Shown here piece after piece: positions 26,387 through 40,400 of a stretch of DNA of 64,000 bases. The position numbers were made by a program, and so were the translations under genes. Within the stretch, counting starts at the first letter, position 1. Each line of letters opens with the position of its first letter. Origin of the DNA: Chlorella sorokiniana (lineage: Eukaryota; Chlorophyta; Trebouxiophyceae; Chlorellales; Chlorellaceae); contig CP084618.1 in assembly GCA_025917655.1 (NCBI GenBank), positions 434,001 to 498,000 on the forward strand. The letters are read 5' to 3'. The notes beneath the pieces are model-generated. The model was not told the origin of the DNA and did not search any database. It saw nothing but the letters and a program-made list of their open reading frames with translations.

Positions 26387-29300
26387 ATGCAGGTGAATGG
26401 GCGTGCGATGGCTGCTATTTGACGCCGCAGGGGACTGGTGGCTGACCTCCCATGCACCCTGCCGCTTGCAGGCTGCGCTGAAGCAGGCGTTTGTGGGCGG
26501 TGCCAGCGTGCACAAGAATGGTGCACAGCCGGCCCGCAGCCGGGGCCAGCGCCTGGTGAGAGGATGGCTGCCACGCATGGTGCTGCGTCTCTAGAAGCAC
26601 TGTGTGCATTGCGGGGCGGGACCCGCCAGCCGAACACCCTCCTTGGAGGTGGTCCATACAGCGGAGCCAGAGCATATGCAGCACGCTGTCGGGCAGGCCG
26701 GCCTGCAGCGGAGCAGCCTGCTGCTCCAGCACGCCGGGCCCCTTCTCACTGCTGCACTCCCTCTGCTGCCTGCAGGTGGTGCGCGCTGACGCCAAGGACA
26801 TCATCTTCGACAACGCCTCGCGCCGCAAGATGCAGGACGGCATCAACAAGGTGGCTGACGCCGTGCAGGTCACGCTGGGCCCCCGCGGTGAGCCGCCCCC
26901 AGCCGCCGCCGCCGCCGCTGCCGCCGCCACGACGGCTGCCGTGCCACCGCGCAGCCGTGGCCCCTCCACGGCGGCACGCGCTGCCTGGCACCCCTCCTCT
27001 GTGCTGACCTGCGCTGGCCCGCAGCCGTTGGCGCCCCTTCCGGGCCCTTCCTCCTGCACCCTGCCTCCTTCGGCTTCCCCCGCGCCGCCGCCTCCCTCCA
27101 TACCCCCTCCCTGCTTCCTCACGCCGCCCCCCGCGCCGCCGCCTCCCCACCCCTGCCCCGCAGGCCGCAACGTGGTGCTGGAGCAGGCGTACGGGGTGCC
27201 TCAGGTGACCAGCAGCGCCGCCCGTCCCGCTCCCGCCTCGCTCGGGCAGCCGCCCGGCTCCCGACGCGGCCGCCCCCCCGCCGCCGGCCACGCCTCGCCC
27301 AAGCGAGGGGTCCCCCCCACACACACCCCCTCCCCTTTGCTTTGTTTCACCTCCCTCCCGTCCGCGCTTTGTCCCGGCGTGAGCGCAGGTGATCAACGAC
27401 GGCGTGTCCATCGCGCGCGCCATCGAGCTGGAGGACCCGGTTGAGAACGCGGGGCGCAGCTGATCAAGGAGGTGGCGGGGCGCACCAACGACGCCGCCGG
27501 CGACGGCACCACCACCGCTACCGTGCTGGCGCGCGACATGATCCGGCTGGGCCTGCAGAACGTGACGGCGGGGGCCAACCCCATCTCCATCAAGCGCGGC
27601 ATCGACAAGACCTGCGCGTACCTGGTGAGGCGGTGATTGGGGGTGTGTTTGTGGTGGGTGGGAGGAATGTGTGTGTGTGTGTTGGCGTGTGGAGGGGGCC
27701 CATTGTCGGTGTGCTGCCCGGCGGGCGCATGCGCCACAGTTTGAACCAGGCGCGCCCGTGCCTGGCACTGGGAAATGCAGCAAGCTCAAGCAACATGTTG
27801 AGAACGGCAGCGCTGGCGGTATCGCAAGCATGCAGCATGAGCCGCACGGCCAGCTGCCCGCTGCCCCTTTGACCCGCTGCCCCTTTTGACCCACTCGATC
27901 TCTGTTTCTTCCTTGGCCGCAGGTGGAGAAGCTGAAGGAGCACGCTCGCCCCGTCAAGGGCAGCTCCGAGATCAAGTCGGTCGCCGCCATCTCCGCCGGC
28001 AACGACGAGGAGATCGGGCAGATGATCGCCGACGCGCTGGACAAGGCGAGTTGGGTGCTGCTGCTGTTGTGCGTGCGTGCGTGCGTGCGTGTGTGTGTGT
28101 GTTTATGTGTGTGTGTGTGGGAGGGGACAGAGACGGTGGTGCGAGCCAGGAAGAGGGGCAGCCGTTTCGTGGACAGCCACAGCCCGCCAGTTCCCCAGAC
28201 AAAACACCTCCCGGAATCCCGGAATGAAGAACGGCAGCGGCCGACAGCCCCCCTTTCCTGCTCGGCGGCCGCAGGTGGGCGCCGACGGCGTGCTGGCCAT
28301 CGAGACCTCCAACTCGCTGGAGACCACGGTGGAGGTGCAGGAGGGCATGGAGATCGACCGCGGCTACATCTCCCCCAGTTTGTGAACAACAGCGAGCGCC
28401 TGCTGACCGAGTACGAGAACGCGCTGGTGCTGGTGACGGACCAGAAGATCGAGAACGTCAAGGACATCATCCCGCTGCTGGAGCAGGTGCTGCGCGGGGC
28501 TGTGTGTGTGTGTGTGGTGGTGGTGGGGGGGGCTTCGACCCGTCGGGTGGTGGTTGTTTCCGTGTTTACGTGAAAACGCTCGGGTCATGCTCAGTCGATT
28601 GCCGCGTCGCCGCCCCAAGCAGCGCTGGGGCCCTGCATGCCGCCGGCTGGGCGCATCCCCTTGCTGCCTGCCCTCCCCTGCTCGCTCTCCCAGGAACTCG
28701 CCCCTCGACCCCCTTCCCCCCTTCCACACCACCCCCACACAACCCACACACCACACATACACCACCCACCCACCCACACCACCCACCCACACACACACAC
28801 ACTCTCTCCCCCACATACACACCGGCAGGTCACGCGCGTGAACCGCCCGCTGCTCATCATCGCCGAGGACGTGGCGGGTGAGGCGTTGGCCACGCTGGTG
28901 GTCAACAAGCTGCGCGGCATCATCTCCGTCTGCGCCATCAAGGCGCCCGGCTTCGGCGAGCGGCGCAAGGCGCTGCTGCAGGACATTGCCATTGTGACGG
29001 GGCGGAGTTTGTGGCCAAGGACCTTGGCATGAAGGTGGGCCCTGCTGTCACCATGCTGCCCGCCTCCCCGCTTGTTTGTTGTGGCTGTGCACCGTTGTGC
29101 TGTTGTTGTACTGGGGGGCACAGATGAGCTTGTTGCATGCTTGCGGGGGCATAAGATGCGTGTGTTGAAGGACGTAGATAGTGAACGCAAGGGCGCGACA
29201 GGGGCCTGCGTCACCTGCCAACTCCCGTGTCGCCACGTGTCGCCAGCTGCCGCAATGCCTGGCCCCCCCCCCCCCCCCACCCACCCACCCACCCCACCCA

Positions 29301-30839
29301 CCCCTCCCCGCCCTCCTCCTTCCACTGACAAGCAGGTTGAGACCACCGCGCTGGAGCAGCTGGGCACGGCGCGCAAGGTGACGGTCGCCTCCACCTCCAC
29401 CACCCTCATCGCCGACCAGGCCAACCGCGACGAGATCAAGGCCCGCATCGCCCAGATCAAGAAGGAGCTGGCGGAGACGGACTCGGGTGGGTGGGGGAGG
29501 AGGGGGCGGGGCACAACAGGAAGGGGGCTGGGTGGGGGAAGGAAGCGGGGGCAACGGAGACGGACTCGGGTGGGTGGGGGAGCAGGGGAGGGGAGGGTCC
29601 GCGGAAAGGGGGCTAGGTGGGGGAGCAGGGGAGGGTCTGCGGGAAGGGGGCTGGGGGGGGCGATGGGAAGGGGGCTGGGTGGGGGAGGAGGGCAGGGGCA
29701 ATGGAAAGGGGGCTGGGTGGGGGAGGGGGTGGCGGGGGCGGGGGCCACAGGAAGGGGGCTGGGTGGGCGAAGGGAGGGGCCACGGAAAGGGGCCGTGCCA
29801 GGGTAGGCTCTTTCCAGTGCAGCCCCGGATCAGAGGGGAGCTCACTACAAATTGGGGGTCTGGCGGTATGGGTGGGGACGGCAGGCGGGCTTAGCTGAGG
29901 AGAGGGGGCGATGGTGAGGCATTGGCCTTCTTAGCCTCGCCCGCCGTGTTATGATGCCCTCCTATGCCCCTTCCCTCTCACCCCTTCTCCCCCTCCCACC
30001 CCTCCCCTTGGTACTCGCAGTCTACGACACCGAGAAGCTGAGCGAGCGCATCGCCAAGCTGGCGGGCGGCGTGGCGGTCATCAAGGTGGGCGCCGCCACC
30101 GAGGCCGAGCTCGAGGACCGCAAGCTGCGCATCGAGGACGCCAAGAACGCGACGTTTGCGGCGGTGGAGGAGGGCATCGTGCCGGGCGGCGGCGCGCGCT
30201 GCTGCACCTCTCGGAGCTGGTGCCTGAGTTCAGGGAGACGCTGAGCGAGCCGGAGGAGGCCATCGGCGCCGACATCGTGATGAAGGCGCTGCGCTCGCCG
30301 TGCCGCGCCATCGCGGGTGAGCGGCGGCCGGCGGCGTGCGTGGTTGTGTGCGTGTGTGTGTGGTGTGTGTGTGCGTGTGTGCGGGGCATGCTGGGTGGGG
30401 GATGGTGGGCTGGGGGAGGCGTGTGAGGGGGATTGCGGGGTTTGGGAGGGGCCCTCCCTGTGCGTGCTCCTCCCCCCCATCCCTGCTGTGCTGCCACGTT
30501 GAGCCCGCCCCCCTTCCATCCGCTCAACTCCCCCCGCCCACCCGCTTCCCACCCCGCACCGCAGAGAACGCGGGCGTGGAGGGCGAGGTGATCGTGCAGC
30601 GCCTGCTGGGCAAGCCGTTCACCGTGGGGTACAACGCGATGTACGACCGCGTGGAGGACCTGATCGACGCCGGCGTGCTCGACCCCGCCAAGGTCACGCG
30701 CTCCGGCCTCACCAACGCCTGCTCCATCGCCGGCATCATGCTGACCACCCAGGCGGTCATGACCGAGCAGAAGCGGGAGAAGAGGGCGGCGCCCGGCGGC
30801 ATGGGCCCCGGTGGCATGCCCGCCGGCCTCACCATGTGA
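26387..30839 (+). CDS. CPN60B: Chloroplast chaperonin 60 subunit beta
   Basis: Group I chaperonin subunit that folds stromal proteins such as Rubisco. The mature protein starts near [12 protein letters not shown] (exon from 26776) and follows the plastid beta type throughout: [13 protein letters not shown], then [79 protein letters not shown] and [10 protein letters not shown], ending GGMPAGLTM. Exons: 26387-26392 (only ATGCAG), 26472-26555 (transit peptide), 26776-26887, 27164-27204, 27389-27624, 27923-28045, 28275-28486, 28829-29034, 29336-29486, 30021-30316 and 30565-30839. The exon ending at 28045 uses a GC donor (AAG then GCGAGT). One-base deficits occur near 27451 (ENAGAQL), 28372 (ISPQF), 28999 (TGAEF) and 30191 (GGGAAL). 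The tiny first coding exon is the weakest part. Confidence 0.93.
29487..29795. repeat. G-rich minisatellite in a CPN60 beta intron
   Basis: Degenerate tandem units of about 30-60 bases built around GGAAGGGGGCTGGGTGGGGG start directly at the donor of the exon ending at 29486 and continue for 300 bases. Dense runs of three to six G on the transcript strand give strong G-quadruplex potential. Confidence 0.85.
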
Positions 30840-31168
30840 GCAGCTCTGCCACCCCGACGAGACGCGGCGGCGGACGACGGCGACGGAAGCGCAGGAAAGA
30901 GCAGGGGGCGGCGGAAGCGGTTTAGGGCGGGCAGACCTCGTCGTGCCCGCCCTTCCCCTTCCCCCTTTCCCTCCCCCGCTCTTCCCCGCAATTCCGCGCT
31001 CGTCGCGCGCCCCAACCAGCCCTCGGCTACTAGGCGTCACACTCGCGGCGGCGGGGCCGCCCGCCCCCGCCGCCCTGCTTCCCGCTCCATTTCATGCTCA
31101 CCGCTGAACGACTCGCTTGCGCCCGACACGACCCGCACCGCACTTTCTACCCGGCACACCCGGTAATC

Positions 31169-31173
31169 TTACA
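31169..31173 (-). terminator. Candidate TGTAA polyadenylation motif of the coiled-coil orphan
   Basis: TGTAA on the minus strand at the 3' end of the orphan gene. In one frame its TAA would itself be the stop codon (last residues GEAAV); in another frame reading continues to 31098. The motif argues that the coding region ends here or earlier. Confidence 0.35.
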
Positions 31174-33119
31174 CTGCTGCCTCTCCCAGGGCAGCACAGA
31201 AGTATTCTCTGGCAGCGCGCCAGCGCCAGCACAGGGCAGCGCAGGTGGGCCTGACAAGGCCGCATTTCACGCGGGGCCGCCGCATTCTCCTTGCCGCCTG
31301 CCGGCTCGGCTGCCGCCGCCGCCGCCGGCTTGCTGTCGGGTGCCGCCGCCGCCGCTGGCTTGCTGCCGCCTGCGGGCCGCACCAGCTCGCGGATGAGGCG
31401 GGCGGGGAGTGCACATGGGGGAAGGCCGCCAGATGCTCCGAAAGGAACTCGGCCTGCAGGAGCGGCAGACAGCAAGTGCACCTTTTCGCATGCTGTTCTG
31501 CAACTTTTAACACATCAAGAATCCACGCAGCCTTGCCCGGGTGAAGAAGCAGGGAGCAGGGACACGGCCACCGCAGCTGCCAGCGCAGGCGCTGCCACAG
31601 CTGCCGGGCTGGCAGGCGGGACCAGTCGCCTGCCTGCAGCAGCGCCACGAATCGCCCGCACCTGTACCGTCGCAGCGCTGCGGTTGGCGCGCTCCACCAC
31701 CTCCTCCACATCGCCCACCAGCTTGCACACGCCCTCCACCTGCGGCGCCGGGGCAGAGCAGATGGGCGATGTGAGTGGTGGTGCGACTGGGGGCGAAGCA
31801 CGCGCACGCTGCTGTCAGGCACCGCCGCCCTGCCCAGAACCTCCGGCGCTGAGCACCGCAGTCTGCTGCGTTTCGGCGCTGCTGCACAGCAAGAAAAGCG
31901 GCGGCAGCCCACCTGCAAGGCCAACGCTCGGTGCAGCGACGTCCGCGCCGCCGCCAGCGCCGCCAGCTCGCCGCTCTCTGCTGCGGCTGCCCCTGCGGGC
32001 GCTCCTTCCGCCCCTGGCCCTGCGGCAGCTGGCTGGCCTGCGTCCGTGCCTGCTGCCGCCGCCGTGCCGGCCTCGCGAGCGGCATCTTGCTCGAGCTGCG
32101 GGGCGCCGCCGCCAGCTGCGTCTGGTCCAGCGCCTCGACCTGCTGCAGCAGCGACTGCCACTCTGCCTCCTCCTGCAGAGGAGAAGGTGGATGAAGCACT
32201 GCGCAGACGGTAAAGCAGGTTTGGGGAGCAGGGCGCACGGAAAGCGTTTGCTTGACGGGTGCTGAAGCAAGCCCTCGAGCAGCCCTGCTAGAGGCGAGAG
32301 CGCGGCTCTGCTGCCCCGCAATGTGGCGGGCCCCGCGCCGGCGACCTTGCCGCACCTTTTGGAAGTTTGCCAGCCTGGCACGCAGCCCCGCCTTGCGCGC
32401 TTGCAGGTCCACTTGATAGCCCGGCTGCTCCACCTCGCCCTCGTCGTGGGCAGGCGGCGGCTGGTGGCCGCCGCCGCCGCCCAGCGCGACGACGCCGCTC
32501 GCCAGCGCTTGCTCCAGCCGGGCGCGGAAGGCGGCAAAGACGTCGGCCAGGACGGCAGCGCGCGCGGCGCTGGTGCAGGCGGCTTCCTGGACGGCGGCGC
32601 CGCCCAGGCTGTCGGCGATGGCGGCGAGGCGCTCGGGCGGGCGCCGCGCGCTCGGCCAGCTGCTGCATGCCCTGCACGAGGCGCTGGCCCAGCGCGCGCG
32701 GCAGCTCCAGCTCGTCGGCATACGGGCTCTCCGCTGCCGCCGCCGCCGTGGCTGCCTGCGCTGCCGCGGCCGCGCCAGCCGGGGTCCTCAGCAGGTGCGA
32801 CCGCGTGCCGGCGCTGGCGGCGGGGCCCCGCGGGGGTGTGGCTGCGCAGCCGGCGGCGCCGCGCTGCTGCGCTTCCGCTTGAACAAGAATGGCACGCCGT
32901 TGCGCCGGGCCTCAACCACCTCATGCCCTGCAAGCACGCCAGCAAGCGAGGCCGTTCTGCTGCCGCAGTTTGTCGACGGTGGCAGCGACAGCCAGGGCGC
33001 GGGTGCTCCCTTCCTCCTTACATCCTCCCACCTGCCGTAACTCTGACAATCTCTTCCTGTGGCTCGTCACGAACGTTGAGCACCAGCTGCACGCGAGGGG
33101 TGCGAGCTGTCGAGGCCAT
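31169..33119 (-). CDS. Unrecognised coiled-coil protein (distant Mis13/DSN1-like features)
   Basis: Start ATG at 33119 opens MASTARTPRVQLVLNVRDEP; exon 1 ends at 33032 and joins in phase to an exon reading GHEVVEARRNGVPFLFKRKR. A long Ala-rich stretch follows, with DELELPRALGQRLVQGMQQL, then RLAAIADSLGG, ARAAVLADVFAAFRARLEQ, ARLANFQK, EEAEWQSLLQQVEALDQTQ, CKLVGDVEEVVERANRS and AEFLSEHLAAFP, and finally an Ala/Pro/Lys tail. The helical, heptad-like segments with a conserved-looking EEAEWQ recall Mis13/DSN1-type kinetochore subunits, but this is a resemblance by eye only. At least three frame changes occur (near 32850, 32650 and 31370), so the exact protein is uncertain, as is the stop: one frame ends at 31169 and another at 31098. 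Confidence 0.5.
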
Positions 33120-33296
33120 TTGGTCGGTGGCGAGCAGGGAGGCCGGTTTACACACTGTGAGCCCAGATCGAGTTGGCAGGTAGATATGTGGCGCTGGAAC
33201 TGCGCCTAGGGAAAACTGAAAGCGCCCTGCTGCGTGCTGCGGCCCGTCTTCACCCGTTTCCCCGCGGAGTCCCTTTACGGCCTACTATTTGGAACC

Positions 33297-33311
33297 ATAT
33301 ACTTATAACCA
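33297..33311 (+). promoter_or_regulatory. TATA-like promoter element of the protease-inhibitor gene
   Basis: CATATACTTATAACC is an AT-rich island in very G+C-rich DNA, 74-88 bases before the ATG at 33385. The distance fits a TATA box with a 5' untranslated region of about 50 bases. Confidence 0.5.
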
Positions 33312-33384
33312 AAGAGCGTGAGCCAACCGCCTCCTTCTGAAGACCCCTGCCTCCCTCCCAGCGCGTTGCCCGCGCCCCGGCGAC

Positions 33385-34154
33385 ATGCGCCTGTCTCTGC
33401 TTCTCTTGGCTCTATTCGCGGCGCTTTCAGCCAGTTCCGTCAGCGCAGCCATGCAGGGTGCCCAGGTGCGGAGACTCGGTGACGGACTTGCGCTTGCGGG
33501 GAGGCCACGAGCTGAGCCGCCTGTTTTCACGCCGCTGCGTCCGTTTGACTGTCACAGGAGGGCAGCAACGCCCTGGAGCGGGACCCTGACACCAAGTTCA
33601 CCGTGCCCATCCGGCAAGAGATGCCGGAGAAGACCGTGTGGCCCAACCTGGTGAGCGGGCCGCGGCCCCAGTCGGCCCTGTCCAGGCCCAACCGGCTTGC
33701 GGCCGCCCAACCCTGGTTTTACCTGCCAACAGCCCGCCCGTCTGCCGGTCTGCACCGCTCCCAGTTCCCAGCTGCCTGGCTGGCCGGCCCCTGTGTCTGG
33801 TCGGGACTTAGCGACTGCGGCTGGCCTGCCAAGCATCCATGGCAGCCTGAGCCCGCAAGCTTGTGCATCACCCACCTTTCCCTTGCCCAGCCTTCCTTGC
33901 TCAACGGCGACTCCTTTCCACAATCTCACCACGCTTCATGCTCCCCTCCCTCCTGCGCTGTTGTGCCCGCTGCGCAGGTGGGCCAGCCCGCGGAGCAGGC
34001 CAAGGCCGCGCTGCAGGCGGAGCTGCCCGCCGGCTTCCAGGTGCTGCTGGTGCCCGAGGGCTCCATGATGACCATGGACTACCGCAGCAACCGCGTGCGC
34101 GTCGTGTACAACCGCGACAGCGGCAAGGTGGTGGCGGCGCCGCGCATCGGCTGA
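33385..34154 (+). CDS. Secreted potato-type-I serine protease inhibitor (I13 family)
   Basis: Small inhibitor of chymotrypsin/subtilisin-type proteases, related to barley CI-2 and leech eglin. Three exons (33385-33465, 33558-33650, 33978-34154) give 116 residues with no frame break. Residues 1 to about 21 (MRLSLLLLALFAALSASSVS) form a clear signal peptide. The inhibitor domain spans about 48-116: KTVWPNLVGQPAEQAKAAL, then PEGSMMTMDYRSNRVRVVYN and the family C terminus GKVVAAPRIG. By alignment with CI-2, the reactive bond is Met-Asp in TMDYR, which predicts chymotrypsin-, elastase- or subtilisin-like targets. The domain has no Cys, as in CI-2. The two Arg residues after the loop (YRSNRVRV) match those that brace the loop in the family. 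The family assignment is firm; the target and role (defence, or control of an own secreted protease) are unknown. Confidence 0.93.
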
Positions 34155-37077
<2,923 letters not shown>

Positions 37078-37472
37078 CTCAACGAAGGATGCTCGCCGAT
37101 TCCAACACGACCCCGAACTCAAGAATCGCGCAATGGCCCGCATGCATGATCCGCGCGAGACTTGGCGCCCGTGCTGAGCGCTGCTGAGGCTTGCAGCAGT
37201 GACTGCCACATTGTTTTCCACATCGCGTACCGACTGAGCTGTGACCTGGTGCTCGAAGAACAGCGCGGACCAGCATCGCAGCAGCCATCCTTTGGTCAGC
37301 AGCCCAACATGCCACCACTGGCGGCAAGTTGCCCTGGAGGCCAGTTTATCGTGTTTCAATCGCAGGCTCAGGATGCTGTTTCAAAAATGAGCAATGCTGC
37401 ATGCTAGCGGGGCCACATGGCAGGGACAGAGTCGCTGCACTTCGGTGCACCGCATCGGCGCCACAGAGGCCG
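37078..37472. other. Intergenic region between hisC and VPS54
   Basis: Holds the hisC promoter and the 3' untranslated region of VPS54, both on the minus strand. No gene or TGTAA motif is visible; no repeat. Confidence 0.5.
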
Positions 37473-40400
37473 TTATTGGGGTGGTTGCCGTTGCTGCTGC
37501 TCCTGCTGCTCAACCCGCTCCGAATCATCCGTCTGCTGCTGCTCGCTGATGGACGCCACGCTGTGCTGCTCAGGATGCTGCTGCTGCGGGGCAGCAGCTG
37601 AAGCAGGCTCCTGCGTGTCATCGTGCGGCTGCTGCGGCTGCTGCTCGTCACCAGGACGGCTCATGCCGTGCACACCCGGGCTCTCTGCGGGCGCCGCATC
37701 ATCACTATCCGCCGCTGCCGCTGGCGCCGCTACAGTCCCAGCTGCCTGTGACAGCTCAGCCTCAGCTAGCGGCGCTAGCTCTGCTGCGTCAGCGACGGCG
37801 ACGGCTGCCTCTGCCATTGCTGTTGCACACGCATCGGCATCCGCCGCCGCTCCCTTCCCGCCATGCCCAAGGTGAGCTGCATCATCTTCATTCGGCGATG
37901 CGTGACTGGGCTGCGTCTCAGCAGGCGCCGCCGCTTCTGAGGCGGGCGCTGCCGCCGGTGGCAAGCCTGCGCCGCCGCTGTCGCGAAGCTTCTCCTGTGC
38001 CCGAGGCGCCTGCTGCGCGTCCGCCCCGACTGGCGGCGCTGCCTGCGGTACAGCCTGCGGTACAGCTGGCGATACAGTCGCAAGGAAGCGCTGCTCGTAC
38101 AGCTGGCTGAGGGCCTCCAGGTTGGTCTCGCGCTCCTCCGGCGCCATCGGCAGCTTGCGCAGGCAGTTGAGCAGGGACTGCGTCGGGGCAGTCGGGGCAG
38201 GGGGCGGCTGTGGTGAAGCGCAGGCGCCTGCTGGCAGCTGAGGAGGAACGGCGGAGGCAAAGGGGGGGGGGGGGCGGCGGGGCCGGCACTGGAAAATTGA
38301 TCGATATGGAGCAGGGTGCAACAGAGGAGGCGCCGCTGCTCGGCACAAGCCCCACGCTGTGCTGCCTGGCCAGGCCCCGCCCCCTTCCCCCACAAGGAAA
38401 GGCGCCCGGAGGGAGAGAGGAAGCGGGACGCGGCTCGCCTGCATGTCGGCGCGCAGCTGGGCCTCCCAGGCCGCGCCGTGCGGCTCCAGCAGCTCGTACG
38501 CCTCTGCCAGCGTGGCGCTGAACATGCGGCCGATCCTGCCAAAGATGGCGTGCAGCTCCTCCTGCCCCAGCAGCGGCGCCAGCACGCCGCTCAGGATGCT
38601 CAGCTGCTTGGCGCACGTGGCGGCAAAGGGTGAGGGCGGCGGCTGCGACGCGGCGGCGGCGGCGCCGCCGGGCCACGCCGCCGCCTGCGCCGGCAGCGCC
38701 TTGATGTTGAGCGACAGCCGTTCCCGCATGATGCCCACCAGCTTGGAGCACACCTCCTCATGATGGATGCAGTAGTCCTGCAGGAACAAAGCATGCAAAG
38801 CATGAAAATCATGGGCAAGAGAGGCAGGGGAGGCAGCAACAGGCAGGAGGAGGCGCCGAGGAGCGGCCGGCCCTGGCGAGCGGCAGCCACGCGGGCTTGC
38901 AGCGCGTGGCACGCTGCCTGGCTGATCAATCACACTCTGCCCGGTTGACCAGGCACACGCCGCGCGGCGGTTGACCAGCCAGGCAGGGCAAAGCTGGGGT
39001 GAGGCGGTTGGTTGCGCCCGATCATATCAACCAGGCAGGGCGACGTCGAGGCGAGGCAGGAAACAAAGCTGCTAGTATACTCAGCCCCTGCCCACCTGCA
39101 GCGCGCGGGCGAAATCTGCTGCCAGCATGGCGGCGCGTGGAGGCGGCAGCCCGTCGCAGAACGCCGCCGCCAGCGCCGGGTGCAGCGCGACGAAGGCGGA
39201 GAGGCACTGGCAGGAGACGGCGAGGTGCTTGGCGGTGATGCTCTTCAGCCCCGACACCTGGCAGGGGAGCGGGGAGGGGGTGGGGCGGGAAGGGGAGAGG
39301 AGGCTTGGGGGCAGAGAGGCGCGTGGCGAGGCGACGGCACCGTTACGACGGCAGAGAGCCTTGGTGTTGTGGCGGCCGGGCCCTCAGCAGGCTGCTGACA
39401 CGCAGGCTGGGCGGGTGCAGAAGCGGCGCGGCCTGAGCCTGCTCCCAACGGTCCCTGACAGAGGCAGCCGCCTAGCTGAGCAGCGGGCGGCGCGGCCGCG
39501 GGGCCGCCGGCTGTTAGCAGCGCATTCGCGCTGCTCAGCCCCTTTCATCTCACAGAAAGCAAGCGCCAGCCGGCGGCGCCGATGCGCACCTGCATGGCGC
39601 CCGCGCCCAGCACCAGCTGGCAGGTGCGTGAGTTGAACACCTTGAGCAGCTCCAGCACGCGCTGCGCCACCTCAGCGCGGAAGGCGGGCACGGCGTCCCG
39701 GAAGGCCAGGTACTCCCGGAAGCTGGCCAGAAGCAGCAGCTGCGTGTTGACCACGTGGAAAGCGCGCCCGCCCGCCGCTAGCGTCGCCGCCACGGGCTCG
39801 CCGCTGCGCTCGGGGGCGTGATGGTGAACTTGCGCGGCAGCTGACCCTCGCCGGCGGCCCCGTTGGCGGTGCCGTCGCTGACACCGCCGACAGCCGTGCC
39901 GTTGCCCGTCGCGGCGCCGGGTTGGCTGGCGGCGGCGGTACCGCCCGTTCCTCCAGCTGCCCCACGATGTCCTGGAACCTGCTGGGCACCTGCACCGCCG
40001 CCCACTGCTCCTGCTCCAGCAGCGCTGCAAGGGAGCGTGGCAGCCAGGCGGGAGGGGGTACGGCTGGTTGGAGATTGAAGCAAAGAAAAGTGCCTTTTTG
40101 AACCCTTGCGAGCCATATGTGAACCAAAGGAGGGGTTTTCACCACCGTGAGGCCCGCCACCGAGTGCGCAGCAGCCTGCTGCAGGGCGGCGCGGCACGTC
40201 CGCCGCCGCGGAGCCTCGCTGCCCGCAGCTCTGCGGCCGCCTGCCCGTTCAGCCCAGGCTGGTGCAGGAGCGAAACCATTCAGCTGGAGCTTTCACGCCG
40301 CTGCACGGGCTCTGATAAGCGGCGCGCCGCCTTCTGACACTCCATAACAACCGCCAGCCGTGGCTCTCCTGCCAACAAGCTGCTGCAGCTGTCACACTGA

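Noticed and set aside
26746-28470. 574-codon open frame on the minus strand, opposite CPN60 beta
   Set aside because: Antisense to well-supported chaperonin exons. Its composition is the complement of those exons and simple repeats.
28740-28815. Regular CACCCACC and CACACA arrays considered as a CRISPR-like or repeat-spacer array
   Set aside because: Units are short simple repeats without distinct spacers and sit inside a chaperonin intron in a eukaryote.
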